Part shown: positions 26,928-36,352 of the stretch, piece by piece
How positions within the stretch are numbered: the first letter of the stretch is position 1
Layout: each line of letters opens with the position of its first letter
NCBI GenBank assembly: GCA_002502095.1
Contig: DAPJ01000028.1
Span: 70,724 to 134,723, forward strand
Reading direction: 5' to 3'
DNA: 64,000 bases
Origin: Euryarchaeota archaeon UBA62
GTDB lineage: Archaea > Thermoplasmatota > Poseidoniia > Poseidoniales > Thalassarchaeaceae
The notes under the pieces: generated by a model
The model's database searches: none
Told to the model about the DNA's origin: nothing
The model's input: the letters and a program-made list of their open reading frames with translations, nothing else
Position numbers and translations under genes: made by a program

Positions 26928-28163
26928 TCAGATTGCCTCAATAACAACAGCAATACCTTGGCCTCCACCTATGCATGCAGTTGCTACACCGTACCTACCG
27001 CCCCTCCTCCTGAGCTCTAATGAGAGAGTCAATAGCAGCCTAGTTCCAGTGGCTGCAAGAGGATGTCCGAGTCCTACTGCTCCTCCGTTAACATTTACTT
27101 TCGATGGGTCGATACCTAGGTCCTTGATACAGGCTACACACTGTCCGGCAAAGGCCTCATTGATCTCCCAAAGATCGATATCTTCGACTTTCAGACCGGC
27201 TTTCTGGAGAGCCAGATTACTACTGGGAACAGGTCCATGGGCCATTATTTTAGGGTCCAACCCTACAATTCCCCAAGATACTATTCGTGAAAGTGGCGAA
27301 TCCCCGTCTGATTTAGCTCTCGCACCCGACTTAACAACGATTGCCGCCGCACCATCGACTACACCAGATGCATTTCCAGCTGTCACAAGAGAGTCAGGGC
27401 CAAAGTGCGTCCTAAGTCCTGAGAGTGACTCCATGGTAGTCCCTAAAACAACGTGATCATCATGGGACGAGTCCAAGACTCCTTCGGGGGTAATAACCTC
27501 CACAATTTCATCTTCCCAAATGCCATTTCTGATGCTATTCTCAGTCCTCTGATGGCTCAATGCAGCGAAACTATCTGCGTCTTCTCTAGAAACATCAAGC
27601 ATCTTACATAGCTCGTCACTGGTCTGAGCCATGAAATATCCACACACATCATCCCTCAGATTTGTGAAGAAGTAATCCTCCATATCACGGGGAATCTCCT
27701 CACCTTTTCTTGGAGATCTACCGAGCTTGTATGTAGTTCTCTCATCTCTGAGGACATGAGGAGATTGGCTTAGGTTCTCCATTCCTCCAGCCACCACTGT
27801 CTCCGCCTCTCCAAGCATTATCATCTGTGCCGCTGAAACCACTGATTGGGCACCGCTTCCACAGAGTCTGTTTATGGTCAACATGGGAACCTGATGAGGA
27901 ATTCCAGACAATATTCCAGCTCTTCTGGCTCCGAAAATTGCCTGTGATGAGGTTTGAAGGGCGTGCCCCATAATCACATGATCTACTTCGGAAGGTTCAG
28001 TACCGGTCTTCTCGAGAGCTCCTTTAATTGCTATTGATCCCAATTCCTCAGCACTTATCGAAGCCAGTCTTCCCCCTTGTCCTCCGTCTCCTCTTTTTCC
28101 ACCTAGCCACTCACAGAAAGGCGTCCTAGCCCCTCCTACAATGACTATATCGTTATCCTCCAT
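26928..28163 (-). CDS. Thiolase (acetyl-CoA C-acetyltransferase)
   Basis: A 411-residue thiolase. The acyl-accepting Cys is C101 in NRLCGSGAQSV, the catalytic His lies in NGGAVGLGHPLAATGTR, and the second Cys is in ATACIGGGQG near the C-terminus. All three active-site elements are intact, so it should be a degradative or biosynthetic thiolase and not the zinc-linked archaeal HMG-CoA thiolase-like protein. Acetoacetyl-CoA formation, or cleavage of 3-ketoacyl-CoA, are both possible. No other beta-oxidation gene is adjacent. A thioesterase gene lies 3 kb downstream in the window numbering. Confidence 0.92.
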   Translation of the reverse strand: MEDNDIVIVGGARTPFCEWLGGKRGDGGQGGRLASISAEELGSIAIKGALEKTGTEPSEVDHVIMGHALQTSSQAIFGARRAGILSGIPHQVPMLTINRLCGSGAQSVVSAAQMIMLGEAETVVAGGMENLSQSPHVLRDERTTYKLGRSPRKGEEIPRDMEDYFFTNLRDDVCGYFMAQTSDELCKMLDVSREDADSFAALSHQRTENSIRNGIWEDEIVEVITPEGVLDSSHDDHVVLGTTMESLSGLRTHFGPDSLVTAGNASGVVDGAAAIVVKSGARAKSDGDSPLSRIVSWGIVGLDPKIMAHGPVPSSNLALQKAGLKVEDIDLWEINEAFAGQCVACIKDLGIDPSKVNVNGGAVGLGHPLAATGTRLLLTLSLELRRRGGRYGVATACIGGGQGIAVVIEAI

Positions 28164-28209
28164 GCATAACGCATGGGGATACTGCTCAAGAGCCTGACGA
28201 TTGGCAGGT

Positions 28210-29655
28210 CTATGACTGATCGTCCTCAGTCATGGAGCCAAGATAGTCTGGCAACTCCACTCCTGACATCTTTGCAACGTCGTGTATTGGAGGTAGGCTC
28301 TGTACTAGGCTACTCACAAAGTTACTGGTAGCTGACGATCCTTCTGAGTTATTGCCACTGTCCCAAACAGTAATCTTGTCAATCTTCAAGTTCCTGATAG
28401 CCTCGGTTTGAGCGGCTACCATGTTCTCGATTTTCTCGACCATCAGTAGTGTGGCAGCCGCCTTTGGATCTCCTGAAGCGCTGGACACCAGATTGCTGTA
28501 ACCTTGTGCCTTCGCATCGAGAACCTTCTGTATTCCTTCAGCTTCTGCTTCGTACTTCGCCAGTATTGCATCCGCCTCTCCCTTGGCGACTCTCCTCTGC
28601 CTCTCGGCTTCTGCATCTGCCTGTATCTCTATTTGCTGTTTCTGGATAGTGACCTGTACGATCTCACTTGCCTTCAATCTCTCCTCTTCCTCGGAGTAGA
28701 AAGCCTTCTGAATCTCTGCTTCAGCTTTAGCCTTGGCTACATCGGCCCTTTGCTTGGCGGACGCTTCTGCTTCCGCCAAATCTGCGTTTGCCCTGGCTAT
28801 TTCGGCTTGGGCTGAGTTCTCTCCAGAAATTGCCATAGCCTCCTGCTGTTCTACGAATACACGCTGATCGGCCTCTGCGGCTTTTCTTCCCTTCTCTGCT
28901 GCGGCCATATTCTCAGCTACGGTGATTTCCCTCTCCTTGCTTGCGATAGCGGCGCCTATAGCTCCGTCCCTCTCTGCGTTGGCCACGTCCACTCTAGCAT
29001 TCTCAACAGCAGTTGCCGCCGCCTTCTTACCAATACTCTCGATATAGTCAGACTCGTCTGTAATGTCGACAATGTTGACGTTTAGCTGGGTTAATCCGAA
29101 CTTCCTAAGCTCCTGATCGACGTTCTGAGTGATTAGGGATAGGAAAGCATCTCGATCTTGATTAATCTGCTCAATTGTTAGGGAGGCTACAGTAAGACGC
29201 AACTGACCCAGAATTATCTCCTCGGCTAGTTTCTCTATCTCTGGAATTTTGAATCCTAGAAGTCTCTCAGCTGCATTGGCCATGATGGAGGGTTCCTTGC
29301 TAACACCAACTGTAAATGTACTTGGAACGTTTATTCTGATATTCTGAAGGGATAGGGCACCTTTCAAATCGATATTAATTGGCATTGGCTTTAGAGATAT
29401 ATACGCATAATCCTGAATTAATGGCCAAACTAGTGCCGCTCCTCCGTGGACTACACGAGAAGGTTTAGCCTTTCCATCCGCTGCCTTAGCGGTTCTTCCA
29501 TAGATTACCATCACCTGATCTGGCGGACATCTCTTGTATCTCTGAGCAAAGAATATTACGGCAGCCACCAAAACCAATATGATTGCGAAAATCATTATTG
29601 TTCCTATAGTTCCACCATCTGCTCCGTCTGCTTGCCTGAGCGTTGTCATTAACAT
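28210..29655 (-). CDS. Flotillin-like SPFH protein
   Basis: An SPFH/band-7 scaffold protein of about 481 residues. It has an N-terminal membrane helix (IMIFAIILVLVAAVIFFAQ), then RCPPDQVMVIYGRT, the SPFH domain (about residues 35-210), and a long Ala/Glu-rich coiled coil with repeated AEA/EAE segments typical of flotillins. Such proteins organise membrane microdomains. I choose the ATG at 29655, which has AGGAGTG 6 bases upstream, over an ATG at 29694. The NfeD-like gene lies immediately upstream in transcription, as in the bacterial YuaF-YuaG pairing. Confidence 0.9.
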   Translation of the reverse strand: MLMTTLRQADGADGGTIGTIMIFAIILVLVAAVIFFAQRYKRCPPDQVMVIYGRTAKAADGKAKPSRVVHGGAALVWPLIQDYAYISLKPMPINIDLKGALSLQNIRINVPSTFTVGVSKEPSIMANAAERLLGFKIPEIEKLAEEIILGQLRLTVASLTIEQINQDRDAFLSLITQNVDQELRKFGLTQLNVNIVDITDESDYIESIGKKAAATAVENARVDVANAERDGAIGAAIASKEREITVAENMAAAEKGRKAAEADQRVFVEQQEAMAISGENSAQAEIARANADLAEAEASAKQRADVAKAKAEAEIQKAFYSEEEERLKASEIVQVTIQKQQIEIQADAEAERQRRVAKGEADAILAKYEAEAEGIQKVLDAKAQGYSNLVSSASGDPKAAATLLMVEKIENMVAAQTEAIRNLKIDKITVWDSGNNSEGSSATSNFVSSLVQSLPPIHDVAKMSGVELPDYLGSMTEDDQS

Positions 29656-29739
29656 CCTGTTCACTCCTGACTCTATGAGGCAGGCACAGGTCATGAACTC
29701 TTTCCCGAAAATTGAGAAAAATTAGGCTGGGGTGCGAAA

Positions 29740-30339
29740 TCATATTCTCTTTACTAGGAGAACTTCGCCCATTGTACCGACCACTTCAATTAGCCTTCCT
29801 GTTCCAATTTCTTGCTTGTCTTCGGACCTTGCATTGTAGGTACTGAGAGAACCATTGGTCTCGATCTGAACTTGACCAACACCCTCATGAGGTATCACCA
29901 GGTATACCTGACCTTTACAACCGATGGTATCTACAATATCCACATTTCCGGAAGATTGCATTGCCATAAAAACCTCGAATAGTTTTGCAGTTCCATACAT
30001 TGATGCAGTTCCAGCTATTCCTCCCGCTGCCACAGCGACTGGATCTGTCCCGTCTGATTTCAATACCCAGAGTCCGGCCAGGCCGAAGAACATGAGGAAA
30101 GCCATCACCCCTTGGAAAGTCAGAGCCTTGAATGATGCATCTGAGCTCATAACATCTATTTCCATTCCGAATAGACCCTCGAAAACTCCCTCAGCGACAC
30201 CACCTACAAGCATAAGTACGAACCATAGAAGAAATAGAATTCCCCCTAGAAGGGCAGAAATCCCAAAAATCCACTCTAATCCAGTTGCATCTCCTAGCCC
30301 TACGAGGTCAAAGAGGTTGAAATCATTGATATCCACCAT
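29740..30339 (-). CDS. NfeD/YuaF-like membrane protein
   Basis: A 199-residue protein with about three membrane helices: near residues 22-47, 70-93 and 97-115. A C-terminal beta-rich domain follows (KGQVYLVIPHEGVGQVQIET, TGRLIEVVGTMGEVLLVKRI) that fits an OB-like NfeD domain. NfeD-type proteins pair with SPFH proteins in operons, exactly as here. The ATG at 30339 has AGGAGGGG a few bases upstream, so upstream in-frame starts are rejected. Family assignment rests on layout and neighbour more than on strong motifs. Confidence 0.72.
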   Translation of the reverse strand: MVDINDFNLFDLVGLGDATGLEWIFGISALLGGILFLLWFVLMLVGGVAEGVFEGLFGMEIDVMSSDASFKALTFQGVMAFLMFFGLAGLWVLKSDGTDPVAVAAGGIAGTASMYGTAKLFEVFMAMQSSGNVDIVDTIGCKGQVYLVIPHEGVGQVQIETNGSLSTYNARSEDKQEIGTGRLIEVVGTMGEVLLVKRI

Positions 30340-30392
30340 AACCCCTCCTAGGGGATAGGGCATTTGACACATTCGGCGTTTTTGGTTCCGAA

Positions 30393-30530
30393 CTAGTAGT
30401 TGGGAACTCCTTCGCAGCACGCCTCGACCACTCTGTAGCATCTAGGGCATTCCATGTGTTGCCTCCTAGGAACTGCATCTCCCCTGAAACCACAGATGCA
30501 ACTCATGGATTTACAGTGGTCGGAGTCCAT
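30393..30530 (-). CDS. 45-residue Cys-rich zinc-ribbon-like miniprotein
   Basis: A short frame from ATG at 30530 to TAG at 30393. The 45 residues include seven cysteines: C6, C11 and C13 in the first third, CPRC at 28-31, and a CC pair at 38-39. The spacing CxC then CxxC resembles a small zinc ribbon. It contains GFRGDAVPRRQHMECP, a rather conserved-looking linker. It sits in the 240-base gap between the NfeD-like gene and two small membrane protein genes, all on the minus strand. Function is unknown. Confidence 0.55.
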   Translation of the reverse strand: MDSDHCKSMSCICGFRGDAVPRRQHMECPRCYRVVEACCEGVPNY

Positions 30531-30577
30531 GATTAGTGAAAGACGAAACTAGGATTTATTCTTCTCGGTGTTTTTTC

Positions 30578-30847
30578 CTACTTTTTGTTGTTCCTGATGG
30601 CCAGATATCTCTCTGCGGCTAGAATAGGCCCAAGAGACGAGCCAGTCACAATTGACGTTATTACGAGGTTCCAACTGCTACTGATATATTGATCCAGAGT
30701 AGTATATACAAAAAGTGCGATTAGAATCATTATCACAGGGATGGCGAATCTTCTCAGGAAAATCTGATACCCTCCCATTTGATCATAGGCTGGGTTATCG
30801 ATAATGCGGTCTATCATATCGTCCAGACCGGGATTCTTGGCTGACAT
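30578..30847 (-). CDS. Small membrane protein of unknown function
   Basis: An 89-residue protein with a soluble N-terminus of about 25 residues and two hydrophobic segments: AIPVIMILIALFVYTTLD (about 31-48) and LVITSIVTGSSLGPILAA (about 57-75), ending in a basic tail (RYLAIRNNKK). No family is recognised. It lies 4 bases after another small membrane protein gene and ahead of the Cys-rich miniprotein and the flotillin module, so it may belong to the same transcript. Confidence 0.65.
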   Translation of the reverse strand: MSAKNPGLDDMIDRIIDNPAYDQMGGYQIFLRRFAIPVIMILIALFVYTTLDQYISSSWNLVITSIVTGSSLGPILAAERYLAIRNNKK

Positions 30848-30851
30848 GATC

Positions 30852-31199
30852 TCAGCCTATTAGCCACGCTAGTGCGCCTAGGAATGTCATTAGTGCCGGA
30901 ATTGCGTACCAAACTGCCCTAATTGCCCTAGGTGTCTTATCTGCAACATCAATAATTCTCCCGGTCTCGTCCCTGACGAACTCAGTCTTTTCCATTTTTG
31001 AATAAACTTCAGAGAACTCTTTCTCGTGTCGTGCCAGGAATATTAGGAAGTATATCCCGAGCATTAGAGAGCTTCCTCCAGAAACATTGAGGAGAATACT
31101 GAGTAATTCTAGCAGGGCACCCGATGAGCCCAGTTGCGATCCTATCAGTAACTGTCCTATTCCTAGCATGAACCAGAGCAACGAGTCCACTCTTGCCAT
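30852..31199 (-). CDS. Small membrane protein of unknown function
   Basis: A 115-residue protein with about three hydrophobic helices: residues 5-20, 27-50 and near the C-terminus (AVWYAIPALMTFLGALAWLIG). A charged middle segment (ARHEKEFSEVYSKMEKTEFVRDETG, cited in part) probably faces the cytoplasm. It is the first of the small membrane protein genes upstream of the flotillin module. No family is recognised. Confidence 0.65.
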   Translation of the reverse strand: MARVDSLLWFMLGIGQLLIGSQLGSSGALLELLSILLNVSGGSSLMLGIYFLIFLARHEKEFSEVYSKMEKTEFVRDETGRIIDVADKTPRAIRAVWYAIPALMTFLGALAWLIG

Positions 31200-31249
31200 G
31201 GCCGAGGGAGGGGGGAGTGATTCATCAAGGTGTTCCCGGCGGTATCATA

Positions 31250-31666
31250 CTAAGTGGACTTGGCATGGTTATCCCAGATTGCCCATGTACCCTTAGCCGT
31301 GGCTATCAGAATTCCTGAAGAGTCCTTCAGTTCCCCTTCCATATGGGCTATGTTCTTCCCCCTTTTTACAACCCGGCCGCTGGCAGTGAGTTTCATCCCC
31401 TCATGAGCGGGCCTGATGTATGAGATTATGATCTCAGCTGTGGCGCACCACTCATTCGGGGATATCAGTGACAGAAGTGCACCTCCAAGAGCAGTATCTA
31501 GTATTGATGCATGTAATCCTCCATGAGCGACCCCTCCGGCATTCAGATGAGTTTTCAGAACATTGACCTCCACTACACACTTCCCTTCTCCGAAAGATAC
31601 TGGCCTGAGTCCTATCATCTTTCCAAAGCCCGGGAACGTTGGTGGAAATTCTTGACCGTCTTCCAT
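31250..31666 (-). CDS. PaaI-type hotdog thioesterase
   Basis: A 138-residue single hotdog-fold protein. The signature GGVAHGGLHASILDTALGGAL contains the HGG and downstream Asp that mark PaaI/YdiI-type acyl-CoA thioesterases, and ATAEIIISYIRPAHEG completes the fold. It probably hydrolyses an acyl-CoA or aryl-CoA ester in the cytoplasm. It lies between an ABC exporter gene (upstream in transcription) and the small membrane protein genes; no substrate is suggested by context. Confidence 0.88.
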   Translation of the reverse strand: MEDGQEFPPTFPGFGKMIGLRPVSFGEGKCVVEVNVLKTHLNAGGVAHGGLHASILDTALGGALLSLISPNEWCATAEIIISYIRPAHEGMKLTASGRVVKRGKNIAHMEGELKDSSGILIATAKGTWAIWDNHAKST

Positions 31667-31712
31667 GAGCTCGCGAGAGAGTTTCTTCTAATTACTCCTA
31701 AGGTGTGTTTCA

Positions 31713-33473
31713 TCATTCACCTGTCTGTACGGCCCAGAGTCGGGAGTAAATTCCATCTTCCTCCAACAGAGATTCGTGAGTTCCCGTTTCAGAGATTTCT
31801 CCCTTGTGCAGTACAGCGATGATGTCTGCATTTCTTACCGTTGAAAGTCTGTGGGCAATGATTAGAGTTGTCCTATCTTTCGATATCTGGGAGATAGATC
31901 TCTTCAGTGCGGCCTCTGTCTCGTTATCCACATTACTCGTGGCCTCATCTAGGACTAACACCGGGGCGTCTTTGAGAACAGCCCTGGCGATTGCAATTCT
32001 CTGTCTCTGACCTCCTGAAAGCCTGTGTCCTCCTTCTCCAATATCAGTATGCCAACCATTGGGCAGTAATGCGATGAATTCTGTAGCCTCTGCTATGCGG
32101 GCTGCCTCTTCTACCGAATCGAGAGGGGCTTCGGGATTTCCATATCTGATATTTTCAAGAACGGACCCCGGGAATAGTGTGGTGTTCTGACTTACTAAGG
32201 AAATGGAACCTCTGAGTGAATTGAGAGTCAAATCGCAAACTTGGTGACCATCCAGGGAGACGGTCCCTGATTGAGGATCATGGAACCTCATCAATAGTCT
32301 GATCAATGTGGTCTTTCCTGAGCCGGTTGACCCTACTAAGCCTACAGTTCGACCAGCTGGAACCAGTAGATTAAGGCCTTGGAGGACTTCTTCCCTATCT
32401 GGATATGAAAACTCGACATCTCTAAATTCTAACTCGCCGCTGACATCTTTCAGTTTTACATCCCCCTCCACTATTCCTACTTCTGTGTCTAACAGATCTA
32501 GTACACGGGTAGTTGATGCCATGGCTCTCTGGTAGAGATCGAATGTCTCACCAAGTCTGGTTAGTGGCCATAGAAGTCTTTGGGTAATGAATACAATAAC
32601 TGAGTAGGCCCCTAAACTAATCCTTCCGTCAAGTGCCATCCATCCCCCTACCAGCATATTGGCAGAGAATGCGAACAAGATAGCCATCCTGATTATTGGG
32701 ACGAAGGATGCGGACAGTCTGATTGCCTCCTTATTTGCCTCCCTGTAAGACTCCGATGCCTCACTGACCCTAGCAGCCTCTCTACCTTCAGCGGTGAATG
32801 ATTTGATTGTGGTAATACCTTGCAGATTGTTATTCAGAAGAGCGTTCAAATCTGCTACTTGTGACCTGACTTTGGAATATCTCACTCCTATTCTCCTCTG
32901 ATACATGAATGACCCCGCTACAATAACAGGTATTGGTACAATGGCCCACAATGCGACTTCAGGAGCCACGGAAAACATGATTCCTCCTACGACAATTATT
33001 GTTGTGGCTACCTGAAGAAGATCCGTTGCACCTTGATCGAGAAATCTTTCAAGTTGATTGACATCATCATTCATTATTGCCATTAGTCCGCCGGTTGATT
33101 GCTGAGAGAACCACTGCATCTCCAGATCTTGAATATGAGAGTAAGCAGACATACGTAGCTCATGTTGGGCCGTCTGTGCAAGATTTCTCCAAAGAACTGC
33201 ATAGAAGTACTGGAAAAGTGACTCAAGAACCCATATTACGACAGTTATACCAGTCAGGATGTATAGCTGAAGATGGACATCCTCGTAGCCCATATCGGCT
33301 AGAAATGAGTTCTCTCTTGCGGAAACTACATCGATTGCCATGCCTATTAGAACGGGAGGTGCCAGATCCCAAACCTTGTTCAATATTGAGCAGATTGAAG
33401 CTAGGATCACTACTGATCTGTGTTCCTCGAGCTGGGAAAGAAGCCTGGCTAGCGGGTGCCTTACTTCTGACAT
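31713..33473 (-). CDS. ABC exporter half-transporter (MsbA/MDR-like)
   Basis: A 586-residue fused permease-ATPase. About six membrane helices occupy residues 1-320 and the nucleotide-binding domain the rest: Walker A GSTGSGKTTL, Q-loop LVSQNTTLFPG, ABC signature LSGGQRQRIAIARA, Walker B VLVLDEATS and the switch His in IIAHRLSTV. It should act as a homodimer, or pair with another half-transporter, to export lipids, peptides or drugs. The substrate cannot be told. It is followed after about 45 bases by the thioesterase gene. Confidence 0.93.
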   Translation of the reverse strand: MSEVRHPLARLLSQLEEHRSVVILASICSILNKVWDLAPPVLIGMAIDVVSARENSFLADMGYEDVHLQLYILTGITVVIWVLESLFQYFYAVLWRNLAQTAQHELRMSAYSHIQDLEMQWFSQQSTGGLMAIMNDDVNQLERFLDQGATDLLQVATTIIVVGGIMFSVAPEVALWAIVPIPVIVAGSFMYQRRIGVRYSKVRSQVADLNALLNNNLQGITTIKSFTAEGREAARVSEASESYREANKEAIRLSASFVPIIRMAILFAFSANMLVGGWMALDGRISLGAYSVIVFITQRLLWPLTRLGETFDLYQRAMASTTRVLDLLDTEVGIVEGDVKLKDVSGELEFRDVEFSYPDREEVLQGLNLLVPAGRTVGLVGSTGSGKTTLIRLLMRFHDPQSGTVSLDGHQVCDLTLNSLRGSISLVSQNTTLFPGSVLENIRYGNPEAPLDSVEEAARIAEATEFIALLPNGWHTDIGEGGHRLSGGQRQRIAIARAVLKDAPVLVLDEATSNVDNETEAALKRSISQISKDRTTLIIAHRLSTVRNADIIAVLHKGEISETGTHESLLEEDGIYSRLWAVQTGE

Positions 33474-33512
33474 AACCCCGCCCCTGCAACTAGGAGTATG
33501 AAGATGCCGAAC

Positions 33513-34580
33513 TCATATAGATGCAAGAGGACCGCCCGTCCAAGAGTCGGCCCATAAGTCAAAGGCGGCTATGGAGGGGTCGCCGGTTGCGTTGGTCCTT
33601 ACTGCATATAGATCCCCTGCTGAAACTAGATCGTCTGCGTCCCTATCATCCCACTGGAATTCCCACCATGCTCCATCCGATGCAGTGACATTGGAGTAAT
33701 TTGAGTCCATCCTCAGTGAGGCCATTGTGGTTGCCTCTTCATCGTTACTGGAAAGGCCCCTAATCTCGATCTCTTCTGGAAATGCCTCGGATACCAGATT
33801 ATCAGGGACCTCACCTGCCCACACGGATATTTCGCCGAAATCTGTTGGCTCCCGATGTGGATTGAAGCCTATTGGCGCTCTAGTCATCCCCTGGTTGACC
33901 TGCAAATCAACATCATCCCCGAACCTCACCGTCAATACGAATTGCTCTTCCTCTCCGGAATAAGTCTCAATAGCCATTATCATCGGAGGAGTTCCCCTTA
34001 GTTCGATAACTATTGAGTGTGTGGAATTTGAGCTAGTGGCAACTTGCTGTCTGGAGTCCTCATCACCTGTGATTCTCCACTCCAGATCTGAAATTGTAGT
34101 TGTATCGAAACCGAATGGAGGGATATTATCCGTTTGACCCTGTAAAGAGAGAATGGCAAACTCGGCAAAGGGGTCGATATATTCCGGGTTTGCATCCCTT
34201 CCCTCAAACCAGACACTGCCAACTCTGATGTTAGTGATGTGCCCTCCGTCAATTACCTCATTATTGGAAGTGTAAGAACCAATAGTAACTCTAGTGGAGA
34301 TGGATCTCAATTCCTTGTTATCGTCTTTGGAGACGCCCCAGTATATTTCTCCAAATTGACCTTGTAATGTTGAAGAGGATGTTGTTTCGATACTAAGTCT
34401 GTCATAGTAGTTCGCATAATCAATAACATTGAATGAATCCTTGTCAGACAGAATCTCATTAAGCATGTCCGAGGTCAAGGGAAAGCAGTCTTCTTCCGGA
34501 CATTCGTTGACTTGATCCGAGAGGCAACCCGTTACGCCAGAGAGCAGCATGAGAACTACCACTAGTCCCACGCGAGCCAT
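33513..34580 (-). CDS. Predicted lipoprotein of unknown function
   Basis: A 355-residue secreted protein. The N-terminus MARVGLVVVLMLLSGVTGC is a signal peptide with a lipobox, so Cys19 should be lipid-anchored and the rest outside the membrane. The mature part is acidic and beta-rich and ends with WADSWTGGPLAS; no catalytic motif or family is recognised. The segment DADDLVSAGDLYAVRTNATG resembles patterns in other archaeal surface proteins. I choose the ATG at 34580 because it gives a proper signal peptide. It is divergent from the NAD kinase gene. Confidence 0.75.
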   Translation of the reverse strand: MARVGLVVVLMLLSGVTGCLSDQVNECPEEDCFPLTSDMLNEILSDKDSFNVIDYANYYDRLSIETTSSSTLQGQFGEIYWGVSKDDNKELRSISTRVTIGSYTSNNEVIDGGHITNIRVGSVWFEGRDANPEYIDPFAEFAILSLQGQTDNIPPFGFDTTTISDLEWRITGDEDSRQQVATSSNSTHSIVIELRGTPPMIMAIETYSGEEEQFVLTVRFGDDVDLQVNQGMTRAPIGFNPHREPTDFGEISVWAGEVPDNLVSEAFPEEIEIRGLSSNDEEATTMASLRMDSNYSNVTASDGAWWEFQWDDRDADDLVSAGDLYAVRTNATGDPSIAAFDLWADSWTGGPLASI

Positions 34581-34700
34581 GATGTTGGGGAGCGGATTAC
34601 ATAGATGAGGGTATGCAAATATGGTCATTAGTACGAAATGAGGTATGCGAGCCCCCTATATGGGGCAATACCTTGGGAGGTACTGTTGAGGAGGGATTCC

Positions 34701-35582
34701 ATGCATACCAACATACTTGTCGTTTACAAGAAGAACTTCGAAGAGGTACATGATATGGCTTTAGCAACCATTAGGCAAGCCTTGGATGAGCTCGTCTCAG
34801 AGAATAGAGTACGTGTTGATTATACGGCTAGAGAGACCGTAAGGAGGGCCGATTTCGATGGTCCCGATCTGGTTATCGTTCTAGGAGGGGATGGAACTCT
34901 TACTTCAATAGCCCATTCCATAGATGATTCGACTCCGATAATGGGCGTCAACAGTCATCCTAGGATGAATGATTCCGATGGCTCCTATGGCTTCTACATG
35001 GGAAGTGACCCGGAGAATTTCAAGAGTGATATCCATGCTGTAATGGAAGGCAGAGGAATCATCAATGTACTCCCACGTTTACAGGCAGAGATTGTGACTA
35101 CCAGTGGCAACAAGATTGTCACTGATCCTGCTCTGAACGACTTGCTAGTAGCCAATACTCACCAATATCAGCCCTCGAAGTACAGGCTACAGAGGCTGTC
35201 AGAGGGAATCGACGTCATCCAGCACTCTTCTGGGTGTCTTTTCTCGACCTTCCTAGGACAGGGAGCTTGGTTCAGGCATGTTGCAAATATTGAGGGTTCA
35301 GTGTTTCCGTTGGATGAGATGGATAGCAAGTACCTGTTCGTGGCTAGAGATCTACCTAGGGACTATCGCGTCGATGATGGCTCTTACTGGGCTTGGACGG
35401 GAGAACCCACAGTGATGACTAGTGACATGCACAGGGGCTATGTTGTGGCTGATGGCTGGGACGAGTTTCACTTCACGAGAGGGGCTACAGTGACAGTAGA
35501 CCTCAATGGTCCAACACTACAGCTCCTAACCTTCCGTAGCACCATACATGACAGGATAGCCCACTGGATCAGCCAGCAATAA
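34701..35582 (+). CDS. NAD kinase-family protein
   Basis: A protein of about 293 residues with the kinase signature VIVLGGDGTLTSIAHS (GGDGT at about 62-66) and an ALND segment equivalent to the second conserved NAD-kinase motif. It probably phosphorylates NAD to NADP. It is unusual in having a C-terminal part rich in aromatic residues (YWAWTGEP) and only moderate similarity to standard NAD kinases, so another member of the NAD/diacylglycerol kinase superfamily is possible. The ATG at 34701 has GAGGAGGG upstream; an in-frame ATG at 34638 is less likely. Confidence 0.78.
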   Translation: MHTNILVVYKKNFEEVHDMALATIRQALDELVSENRVRVDYTARETVRRADFDGPDLVIVLGGDGTLTSIAHSIDDSTPIMGVNSHPRMNDSDGSYGFYMGSDPENFKSDIHAVMEGRGIINVLPRLQAEIVTTSGNKIVTDPALNDLLVANTHQYQPSKYRLQRLSEGIDVIQHSSGCLFSTFLGQGAWFRHVANIEGSVFPLDEMDSKYLFVARDLPRDYRVDDGSYWAWTGEPTVMTSDMHRGYVVADGWDEFHFTRGATVTVDLNGPTLQLLTFRSTIHDRIAHWISQQ

Positions 35583-35602
35583 TCGTCATTGTAAGGACTC
35601 AA

Positions 35603-36352
35603 TCACAGAATCTGCTCCAAGAATAGCTTTGTCCTGTCGTGCTTAGGGTTGTCGAAGAACTCATCTGGAGTATTCTCCTCTATCAGGAGTCCCTCGTCAA
35701 AGAGTATGACTCTGTCTGCAACTTCCTTGGCGAAGCCCATCTCATGGGTTACCACTATCATGGTCACATCCTCCTTTGCGAGGTCTACCATCACATCAAG
35801 AACTTCCTTAATCATCTCCGGGTCGAGAGCTGAGGTGGGCTCGTCGAATAGCATGATCTTGGGGTCCATGGCCAAAGCACGAGCTATGGCAACCCGCTGC
35901 TGCTGACCACCTGAAAGCTCTGATGGGTACTTGTAAGCCTGCTCAGGTATGCCTACTCTCTCCAGAAGCTCAAGAGCTCTTGATTCTGAGTCAGACTTGG
36001 ACATTCCCTTGACCTTCATTGGAGCCAAGGTGATATTCTCCATTATTGTCAGATGAGGGAATAGATTGAATTGCTGAAAGACGAATCCTACCTCTGATCT
36101 GACATACTTCAAATCCTTGATGGAAGTGTCTTCATCAATAGTAATTCCATCTATCTCAATTGTCCCTCCGCTATGAGGCTGAAGCCTATTCAGAGTTCTA
36201 ATGAATGTAGATTTCCCAGATCCGGAAGGCCCTAGAATTACTATTATCTCTCCTCTTGTTACTTCAATGTCAATTCCATTAAGGGCCCAGAAATCTCCAA
36301 AGTTAACTTTCACTCCTTCTGTCCTAATTATCAATTCGTTGCTAGTGGTCAT
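35603..36352 (-). CDS. aapP: Polar amino-acid ABC transporter ATP-binding protein (AapP/GlnQ-like)
   Basis: A 249-residue ATPase with Walker [17 protein letters not shown]-loop [11 protein letters not shown], signature [16 protein letters not shown], Walker [14 protein letters not shown] and switch His in VVTHEMGFA. These features and the length place it in the polar amino-acid transporter family (GlnQ, AapP). It overlaps the upstream permease gene by 4 bases and is the last gene of a four-gene operon in the order binding protein, permease, permease, ATPase. Confidence 0.94.
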   Translation of the reverse strand: MTTSNELIIRTEGVKVNFGDFWALNGIDIEVTRGEIIVILGPSGSGKSTFIRTLNRLQPHSGGTIEIDGITIDEDTSIKDLKYVRSEVGFVFQQFNLFPHLTIMENITLAPMKVKGMSKSDSESRALELLERVGIPEQAYKYPSELSGGQQQRVAIARALAMDPKIMLFDEPTSALDPEMIKEVLDVMVDLAKEDVTMIVVTHEMGFAKEVADRVILFDEGLLIEENTPDEFFDNPKHDRTKLFLEQIL

